A stretch of DNA of 6,411 bases from Dehalococcoidia bacterium (lineage in GTDB: Bacteria > Chloroflexota > Dehalococcoidia > UBA1151 > UBA1328). Below, in pieces: positions 1 to 4,632 of this stretch. The first letter of the stretch is position 1. Each line of letters opens with the position of its first letter. Below the pieces are notes generated by a model. The model was not told the DNA's origin, ran no database searches, and worked only from the letters and a program-made list of their open reading frames with translations. The stretch covers positions 1-6,411 of the forward strand of contig JASLNQ010000131.1 in the NCBI GenBank assembly GCA_030745955.1. Direction: 5' to 3'. The translations under genes and the position numbers were made by a program.

Positions 1-1296
1 GGTGAACACCAGCGGCATATAAGCCTGTTTTTCGATTCCGATGCCGTGTTCGCCCGAGAGCGCACCGCCGGCCGCAACGCACGCCTCGAGAATCCGGGCG
101 CCCGCCAGTATCGCCTGCTGGACCTCGCTGGGATTTCGCTCGTTGAAAAGGATAGCCGGGTGAATATTGCCATCGCCTGCGTGGAAAACGTTGGCGACCG
201 TCACGTCCAGTTCCGCGGCGATCTGGTCCACCTGCTGCAACACCTCTCTCAGTTTCGTCCTGGGCACCACGCCATCGACGAGGTAATAGGTCGGTGAGAT
301 GGTCCCGTAGGCTCCAATCGCACCCTTTCGGGTCTCCCACAGCTTCACCCGCGCCGCTTCGTCGTTGGCCTCTCGAATTTCCATGGCGCCGTTGGCGTTG
401 CAGATCTGGAGCACCTGCTCGGTCTGCTCCTCGACCGATTCCCTGAGCCCGTCAACCTCGACGATCAGCACCGCTTCTGCATCGGCCGGGTAGCCGGGGT
501 GATAGAACGGCTCAACCGCGTCGATTGTCTTGCGGTCCATCATCTCGAGGGCCGAAGGCACCATTCCCGCGGCGATCACGTCGGAAACGGTCTGGGAAGC
601 GGCGTCCATGGTGGTGAATGCCGCAAGCATGGTGTGCACGGCTTCAGGCTTGGGCAGCAGGCGGACGGCCACCTTGGTCACGATGCCAAGCGTTCCCTCG
701 GAGCCTACGAACGCCCCCCGCAGATCGTACCCGGTCGATTCGCGCTCCGAGCCGCCGAACCATGTCAGCGATCCGTCGGCAAGCACAACCTCGACACCCA
801 GAACGTGGTTCGTAGTTACGCCGAGTGCCAGGCAGTGCGGTCCGCCGGCGTTCTCGCCTACGTTGCCGCCGATAGTGCAGGTCTTCTGGCTTGCCGGGTC
901 GGGCGCGTAGTACAGGCCTAAATGACTGACCTGCTCGGACAGGTGGAGGTTGATCATGCCCGGCTCGACGATGGCAACCCGGTTTTCGGCATCGACCTCT
1001 ATGAGATTGGTCAGCCGGGTGAGCGCAAGCACGACCGAGTCCCGCAACGGAACCGCACCGCCGGAAAGGCCGGTGCCGGCACCGCGGGCCACGATGTAGG
1101 CGCCGTGCCGGTTTGCGATGCGGACGACTTCCGAGACCTCCTCGGCCGTGCGGGGTAGTACGACAGCCTGCGGGATCGCCCTGTCGATCGACCCGTCGTA
1201 CTCGTACACCAGCAGGTCTTCCGGCTTCGAGATCACGTACCGGTCGCCAACCACCGCAGCAAGGTCGGAAACTATCGAAGAGCTTGAATTAGTCAT
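1..1296 (-). CDS. glcD: GlcD-type FAD-linked oxidase (glycolate/D-lactate oxidase subunit family), C-terminus cut by window edge
   Basis: The minus-strand frame is open from an ATG at 1296 to the left edge, giving 432 residues. It is a soluble flavoprotein of the GlcD/D-lactate dehydrogenase family, which oxidises 2-hydroxy acids to 2-oxo acids using FAD. The N-terminal PCMH-type FAD-binding domain shows RGAGTGLSGG (residues 71-80), the DPASQ...TIGGNVGENAGGP stretch (133-153) that wraps the FAD pyrophosphate, and GSEGTLGIVT (198-207). The C-terminal FAD-oxidase domain shows HAGDGNIHP (372-380) and SGEHGIG (414-420), both typical of GlcD. Family members are commonly about 460-500 residues, so roughly the last 30-60, including the usual C-terminal NPGK-like motif, lie outside the window. 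No signal peptide or membrane segment is seen. There is no Shine-Dalgarno before the ATG, but an extended -10 sits at the leaderless position. The family also contains D-2-hydroxyglutarate and alkyl-DHAP enzymes, so the exact substrate is open; GlcE/GlcF partners are not in view. Confidence 0.9.
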   Translation of the reverse strand, partial: MTNSSSSIVSDLAAVVGDRYVISKPEDLLVYEYDGSIDRAIPQAVVLPRTAEEVSEVVRIANRHGAYIVARGAGTGLSGGAVPLRDSVVLALTRLTNLIEVDAENRVAIVEPGMINLHLSEQVSHLGLYYAPDPASQKTCTIGGNVGENAGGPHCLALGVTTNHVLGVEVVLADGSLTWFGGSERESTGYDLRGAFVGSEGTLGIVTKVAVRLLPKPEAVHTMLAAFTTMDAASQTVSDVIAAGMVPSALEMMDRKTIDAVEPFYHPGYPADAEAVLIVEVDGLRESVEEQTEQVLQICNANGAMEIREANDEAARVKLWETRKGAIGAYGTISPTYYLVDGVVPRTKLREVLQQVDQIAAELDVTVANVFHAGDGNIHPAILFNERNPSEVQQAILAGARILEACVAAGGALSGEHGIGIEKQAYMPLVFT

Positions 1297-1302
1297 GGAA
1301 GC

Positions 1303-1311
1303 ATTATGACA
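1303..1311 (-). promoter_or_regulatory. Extended -10 promoter giving a probable leaderless mRNA for the GlcD-type gene
   Basis: On the minus strand the sequence reads TGTCATAAT followed by six bases and then the ATG. CATAAT matches five of six consensus -10 bases and is preceded by TGn, the extended -10 motif. If transcription starts at the A of the ATG (1296), the hexamer occupies exactly -12 to -7. There is no purine-rich ribosome site in the bases before the ATG. Together this supports a leaderless transcript. No convincing -35 is seen, which an extended -10 can tolerate. Confidence 0.5.
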
Positions 1312-1465
1312 CCCGTGGCGATATCGATAGGTCCTCCAGCCCTTCCAGGGAGGGAGTCAGATGGCGAGTCAGACCAACTGCACCCAACCCAACTATGCCA
1401 TCCTCAGGCGCTTGAAGGACGGCAGGAAACGCTCAACCTCATCCAGCGCGCCTCTGCTGCCACAG

Positions 1466-1600
1466 CTTGATTTCCCGACCGAAGTGAAGCGAAGTGTAGG
1501 GACCTCGACGCATTCACCCCTCACTTCAGGTTGCATCGTATACGCCTTCTGTCGGGTGCTGTCGGCCGCGAGGTCCCTCCGCTTCGGTCGGGAAATCGAG
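1466..1600. repeat. 135-bp imperfect inverted-repeat element with a 10-bp tandem unit in its arms (REP/MITE-like)
   Basis: The outer arms 1466-1484 and 1582-1600 pair over 19 positions with one mismatch; the core is GATTTCCCGACCGAAG and its complement. The inner arms 1499-1507 and 1569-1577 pair perfectly over GGGACCTCG. Between them the left arm has two copies of a 10-bp unit, CGAAGTGAAG (1480-1489) and CGAAGTGTAG (1490-1499), while the right arm has one, CGAAGCGGAG read on the minus strand (1577-1586). The arms therefore differ in length by exactly one unit. The central 61 bp contains the palindrome CGTATACG (1537-1544). No target-site duplication is seen at the edges and no transposase is present. 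The form suggests a dispersed non-coding repeat; as RNA it could fold into a long hairpin after the sulfatase gene and limit read-through into the next gene. Confidence 0.7.
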
Positions 1601-1634
1601 TATCGGCGTGGGTCGATTGCTTGAAACAGTATCC

Positions 1635-3044
1635 CTAGAAAACCGTTCCGACGCCCGTCACGTTGCGGACTATCTCACGGTCTTCCTGGTCCTGCACGAT
1701 CTTTGCCGTGAGTGCGTCCGGATCACCCCACTGGTCGAGCAATATCTTCAACAGGCGTTCCTGCGCCTCCGCATGCTCGACAGCACCTGCCAGGTTCGTG
1801 AACTCGCCCGGGTCGGCGTCAAGGTCGTACAGCTCCAGTTCTGGCGGGTCGGCATGTCCGTAACAGAGCTTCCAGTTTCCCGACCTCACCATGCCCATCG
1901 CACGGTCGGTGCCATGCGCAAAATGCTCCGATATAGCCACATCCCGCAGCCCCGACGTATCGCCGTTTAGCGCAGGCAACAGCGACTGGCCGTCAAGTTT
2001 CCACCTGGAAATGTCAATTCCGGCGAGTTCGAGAATCGTGGCGACGGCATCGACATTCGAAACCGCCTCGGCAACACGTTGACCGCCCGAAAACACACCG
2101 GGCCACGAAATCTGCAGGGGCACGCGGGCCGACTGCTCGTAGAAGCACATCTTTCGCCATAGCCCGTGTTCACCGAGCATGTCGCCGTGGTCTGACGTGT
2201 GGACGATCACCGTGTTCTCAGCGAGACCTTGTTCTTCAAGCGTGTCGAGCAGGTGTCCGATCTTGTCGTCAAGATACGTGCACAGGCCAAAGTAAGCGGC
2301 GCGGGCGCGGGCAACCTCGCCAACCGTCCAGTCGCCGTCCAGCCCGAACATCCGGCGCAGGCGCTGTGCCGACAGTGGCAGGTCGTCCAGGTGCCCGGCT
2401 GGGAGGTCCGGCATATCGAGGTTGTCCGGGTAGTACTTCGAAAAATACGGCTCGGGGACGATGAAAGGGAAGTGCGGTGCAATGAACCCGACGCACATGG
2501 CGAACGGCTTTTCATGGCGGGCCGGGTCGGAAAGGTACTCAACCGCCGACTTCTCCATCGCATCGTCGGCCTCGATCATCGGGCTGACACCCGGGTTGGC
2601 TGCCCTGACCCCGTCCCAGTCCTCTGTTGCCTTCGGGATCCCGTCCGACCACCTGAAGTGACCCAGTGGCGCCTCGATGTGCGGGTCTCTCGAAAGCTGC
2701 CGGTCAAAGCCGTGCAGCGGATCGGGGCCTACGAGGTGCATCTTGCCGTTCAGCGCAGTGTCGTAGCCTTCGTTGCGGAGCAGGTATGGCCATGTCAGGC
2801 GGTCGACCGGCATCGGCTTCGAGTTGTCCCACACCTCACTCGTCGAAACGTACTGGCCCGTCATGAACGACGCCCGCGACGGTATGCACAACGGCGAGTT
2901 GCAGTAGTTCGCATCGAACGTGACCCCCTGCGCGGCGAGACGGTCCATGTTCGGCGTCTCGACGATCGGGTGGCCGTACGTCGACGAGAACTGCGCCCCG
3001 TGTTCGTCGGACATGATCACGAGGAAGTTGGGTTTCTTGTCCAT
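1635..3044 (-). CDS. S1-family sulfatase, choline-sulfatase (BetC)-like, cytoplasmic
   Basis: The 469-residue product hydrolyses a sulfate ester, releasing sulfate and an alcohol. The sulfatase signature CIPSR (53-57) holds Cys53, which must be converted to formylglycine by a maturase not encoded here. Metal and substrate residues visible are Asp13-Glu14 in MSDEHG, Lys101 and His103 in GKMH, His191 in APHFP, Asp285-His286 in TSDHGDMLGEHG and Lys298. The stretches SPLCxPSRASFMTG, ALNGKMHLVGPDPLHGF and GLW-K-FYE-SARVPL closely resemble choline sulfatase, as I recall that family. The C-terminus, however, ends in ordinary sulfatase fashion (LYDLDADPGEFTNL, 405-418, then a short helix-like tail) and lacks what I recall of the BetC tail. 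There is no signal peptide, so it probably acts on imported esters. The start at 3044 is preceded by GAAGGA with a 5-base gap and begins right at the conserved strand; a start at 3140 would add 32 unlikely basic residues. It lies 103 bp after the dehydrogenase. The substrate could be choline-O-sulfate or another small sulfate ester. Confidence 0.9.
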   Translation of the reverse strand: MDKKPNFLVIMSDEHGAQFSSTYGHPIVETPNMDRLAAQGVTFDANYCNSPLCIPSRASFMTGQYVSTSEVWDNSKPMPVDRLTWPYLLRNEGYDTALNGKMHLVGPDPLHGFDRQLSRDPHIEAPLGHFRWSDGIPKATEDWDGVRAANPGVSPMIEADDAMEKSAVEYLSDPARHEKPFAMCVGFIAPHFPFIVPEPYFSKYYPDNLDMPDLPAGHLDDLPLSAQRLRRMFGLDGDWTVGEVARARAAYFGLCTYLDDKIGHLLDTLEEQGLAENTVIVHTSDHGDMLGEHGLWRKMCFYEQSARVPLQISWPGVFSGGQRVAEAVSNVDAVATILELAGIDISRWKLDGQSLLPALNGDTSGLRDVAISEHFAHGTDRAMGMVRSGNWKLCYGHADPPELELYDLDADPGEFTNLAGAVEHAEAQERLLKILLDQWGDPDALTAKIVQDQEDREIVRNVTGVGTVF

Positions 3045-3049
3045 TCCAT

Positions 3050-3055
3050 TCCTTC
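3050..3055 (-). promoter_or_regulatory. Ribosome binding site fixing the sulfatase start
   Basis: GAAGGA on the minus strand lies five bases before the ATG at 3044. It decides for this start over the in-frame ATG 96 bases upstream, which has no comparable site and would add residues not seen in the family. Confidence 0.65.
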
Positions 3056-3106
3056 GCTGAGCCTTCCGTCGTCTTCCAGGAACACCTTTCCCGGTCGAAC
3101 TGCCTA

Positions 3107-3145
3107 CCGCAAGCCGGTCCAGCAAACAGGTTTGCGGCAATTGCC
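3107..3145. other. Cluster of nested dyads in the dehydrogenase-sulfatase spacer
   Basis: The 103-bp spacer holds three overlapping symmetric sequences. GCAAACAGGTTTGC (3122-3135) is a perfect dyad of two 6-base halves around AG, and could also fold as a five-pair stem with a CAGG loop. CCGCAA (3107-3112) pairs with TTGCGG (3132-3137). GGCAATTGCC (3136-3145) is a perfect 10-bp palindrome starting two bases after the dehydrogenase stop codon. These could be an RNA processing or stability hairpin between cistrons, or an operator. No T-tract follows, so termination is not supported, and no clear promoter for the sulfatase is visible in the spacer. Confidence 0.4.
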
Positions 3146-3147
3146 AC

Positions 3148-4269
3148 CTATGGTGTCACCACCGCCCGCGTCACTTCGCTGCCAGACTGCCTCCCCAGCC
3201 ACTCGGCCGTCTCGAACGCCTTGTCGATTTGGTCGAGCGGGTACTGGTGCGAAACGACGTTCATAAGCGGGTATTTGTCGGCGGTCCGCTCCAGGAAGTC
3301 GATGGAGTTCGGGATGATCCAGGGGTCGTAGTGCTGAATGCCGTAGAACCTGACCTGGTTCGACACCATCTTCTGGACATCGATCTGTGCGATTGAGTTC
3401 GGAGAGATGTGGCCGACCTCGAGATACGTGCCCCTCATCCGTACCATCTGCAGGCCCTCTTCGACAACGGCCGGGAAGCCAACCACCTCGATCACCTTGT
3501 CGGCGCCGATGCCGTCGGTCAGCTCCTTCACGCGGTCGATACGCGATTCGGGAGTGTCGTACTCGTTGAGGTCGATCGTGTGAGTAGCACCGCACTGCCT
3601 GGCCAACTCCAGGCGGGGCTTCTGGCCGTCGATGACGATCACCTTCGATGCCCCGAGCTCCGCGGCGACTGCGGTTGCGTTCACACCGAGTCCCCCTGCG
3701 CCCTGGACGACCACGTTGTCGCCAAGTTTCACGCCACCGAGGTGCATCGCCTCGTAAACTTGCGCCAGCGCACAGTTGATCGGGGCCGCTGCTGCGTTGT
3801 CGATCGACTCTGGCAACTTGAATACATAGTGCGGGCTGCGCAGGTAGTAGTACTGGGCGAATCCACCGTTACAGACTGGCCATTCGTCGAGCGGCTTGCG
3901 GCCCATGCGGAACTTGCAGCCACCGAACTCACCACGCAGGCAGTTGTAGCAGCGGGCGCAGGGGAAGAAATACGAATACGCCACACGGTCGCCTTCTTTG
4001 AGCGTCCGGCGGAGTGAATCGGTGGTGATCTTGTTGCCCAGCGCAGCCACCTCGCCCATCATCTCGTGACCGAACACGAACGGCTCGCGCGCTGGAGCGT
4101 CTTCGGGTATTCCGTCACCGCGCCAGATGTGGAGGTCCGACCCGCAGACACTCGTCGCCCGGACGCGTATCTGGATGGCGTCGGGTTCGAGCTCGGGCAA
4201 CGGCAGCTCCCGCATCTCCCAACTGTGGTCGGCGTCGTGCCAGACTGCTGAAATTCCAGTTTCTACCAT
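3148..4269 (-). CDS. Zinc-dependent medium-chain alcohol dehydrogenase (MDR family)
   Basis: The 373-residue product is a complete MDR oxidoreductase that should oxidise an alcohol to an aldehyde or ketone with NAD+. The N-terminal GroES-like domain carries the catalytic zinc ligands Cys42 (VCGSDLH) and His68-Glu69 (FGHEMMGEV), with Cys166 in NCALAQV as the likely third ligand. The structural zinc lobe is intact: Cys104, Cys107, Cys110 and Cys118 in PCARCYNCLRGEFGGC. The Rossmann fold has QGAGGLG (189-195) and Asp214 at the end of the second strand (VIVIDG), which favours NAD over NADP. About eight extra residues (TTDSLRRTL region, 83-90) precede GDRV; this and the NCA motif recall the alcohol dehydrogenases associated with phosphonate catabolism rather than classical ethanol or threonine dehydrogenases. 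The ATG at 4269 has AGGAG six bases upstream. It is probably the first gene of a transcript continuing into the sulfatase, so it may oxidise the alcohol that enzyme frees. The substrate is unknown. Confidence 0.93.
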   Translation of the reverse strand: MVETGISAVWHDADHSWEMRELPLPELEPDAIQIRVRATSVCGSDLHIWRGDGIPEDAPAREPFVFGHEMMGEVAALGNKITTDSLRRTLKEGDRVAYSYFFPCARCYNCLRGEFGGCKFRMGRKPLDEWPVCNGGFAQYYYLRSPHYVFKLPESIDNAAAAPINCALAQVYEAMHLGGVKLGDNVVVQGAGGLGVNATAVAAELGASKVIVIDGQKPRLELARQCGATHTIDLNEYDTPESRIDRVKELTDGIGADKVIEVVGFPAVVEEGLQMVRMRGTYLEVGHISPNSIAQIDVQKMVSNQVRFYGIQHYDPWIIPNSIDFLERTADKYPLMNVVSHQYPLDQIDKAFETAEWLGRQSGSEVTRAVVTP

Positions 4270-4310
4270 CGTTATCTCCTGGTGCCCGTGAAAACTGAGG
4301 TCTCGCTAAT

Positions 4311-4344
4311 CCGGGAAAACCCGGCCGCTCCCCGAAGCAGGGAG
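4311..4344. other. Two adjacent small stem-loops in the dehydrogenase leader
   Basis: CCGGGAAAACCCGG (4311-4324) is a perfect five-pair stem with an AAAA loop on the plus strand (TTTT on the minus strand). Four bases later CTCCC (4328-4332) pairs with GGGAG (4340-4344) around a seven-base loop. If the dehydrogenase transcript starts upstream of both, they would lie in its 5' untranslated region, 40-75 bases before the ATG. No T-run follows either stem on either strand, so they are not intrinsic terminators. Confidence 0.4.
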
Positions 4345-4358
4345 TCGTGATGGCAGCT

Positions 4359-4387
4359 AACTTATTCCCGTTACAGCCGACTCACAA
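4359..4387 (-). promoter_or_regulatory. Weak candidate promoter for the dehydrogenase-sulfatase transcript
   Basis: On the minus strand TTGTGA (4387-4382, four of six -35 bases) is followed after 17 bases by TAAGTT (4364-4359, three of six -10 bases). The spacing is ideal but the hexamers are poor. A start here would give a leader of about 80 bases containing both stem-loops. This is the best pair I found, but not a strong one. Confidence 0.22.
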
Positions 4388-4584
4388 GGGGAATTTCGGA
4401 GTGTCTACCCACGCCCGGACATTTCTTGAAGTTTTTTGCGATTTGAGGTGAGAGGGCAGTGTGAGTGCGGTAAATTCCGTTTCCTTATTGAAAGAGCGAT
4501 CGGATGTTTATTTCCTTCCCCCTCGTGGAGAAGGAGTCAGAAGCGCAGAACGTGGGGCGAATCCTCCCCCGCACAGCGCATGGT

Positions 4585-4615
4585 TTTGAGATAGTTACCT
4601 GGACACTCAAATAAC
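4585..4615 (+). promoter_or_regulatory. Candidate promoter for the GGT-like gene with an overlapping dyad
   Basis: TTGAGA (4586-4591, five of six -35 bases) is followed after 18 bases by AATAAC (4610-4615, four of six -10 bases). Transcription would begin near 4622, leaving a leader of about ten bases that contains GGAG before the ATG at 4633. TTTGAG (4585-4590) and CTCAAA (4606-4611) form an inverted repeat with a 15-base centre that covers the -35 and touches the -10, a position suited to repressor binding. A further TTTGAG copy is at 4442-4447. The hexamers are moderate and the dyad halves are short, so this is tentative. Confidence 0.35.
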
Positions 4616-4632
4616 AGGGCAAGCGGAGACGC

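Larger units (their letters stand above)
1297..1634. other. 338-bp intergenic region between the sulfatase and the GlcD-type gene
   Basis: No credible gene is found here. The region contains the promoter of the GlcD-type gene at its left end and a 135-bp inverted-repeat element (1466-1600) at its right. A short dyad, CCCT-TCC-AGGG (about 1340-1350), lies between them. An 87-codon plus-strand reading frame starting at 1361 has a purine-rich stretch before its ATG, but its residues are low-complexity and it is largely read through the repeat arms, so it is not called as a gene. No T-rich tract follows the stems, so a classical intrinsic terminator is not shown. Confidence 0.6.
4270..4632. promoter_or_regulatory. 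363-bp divergent control region between the dehydrogenase and GGT-like genes
   Basis: No gene is seen; a 60-codon minus-strand frame (4485-4667) has no family resemblance and runs into the GGT-like gene. The region is visibly AT-richer than the flanking genes, as expected for promoters. It contains AGGAG (4276-4280) for the dehydrogenase and GGAG (4625-4628) for the GGT-like gene, two small hairpins near the dehydrogenase start (4311-4324 and 4328-4344), and candidate promoters for both directions. The sequence CCTTC-N11-GAAGG, near 4514-4534, forms a further small dyad of unknown role. Confidence 0.6.

Noticed and set aside
499..921. Plus-strand frames opposite the GlcD-type gene (around 499-921 and 530-910)
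   Set aside because: They are antisense to the FAD-binding domain, which is continuous on the minus strand, and have no domain of their own.
1361..1624. Small plus-strand gene with a purine-rich stretch before its ATG
   Set aside because: Much of it is read through the inverted-repeat arms, the product is low in recognisable structure, and the purine run is also part of a small dyad.
3045..3140. Upstream ATG at 3140 as the sulfatase start
   Set aside because: It would add 32 residues rich in Arg and Gly ahead of the conserved first strand; the ATG at 3044 has a well-spaced GAAGGA and matches the family N-terminus.
2199..3266. Long plus-strand reading frame (355 codons) opposite the sulfatase and the end of the dehydrogenase gene
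   Set aside because: It is antisense to two well-supported enzymes, its translation is Arg/Val/His-rich without any family motif, and it crosses the boundary of two genes. High GC makes such shadow frames common.
4311..4344. Stem-loops near the dehydrogenase as an intrinsic terminator
   Set aside because: Neither is followed by a T-run on either strand, and they lie upstream of a gene start, not after a gene end.
4390..4479. GGAATTT and AAATTCC as a long-range inverted repeat
   Set aside because: Only seven bases pair, with a 76-base loop, in a relatively AT-rich stretch; chance is the simplest explanation.
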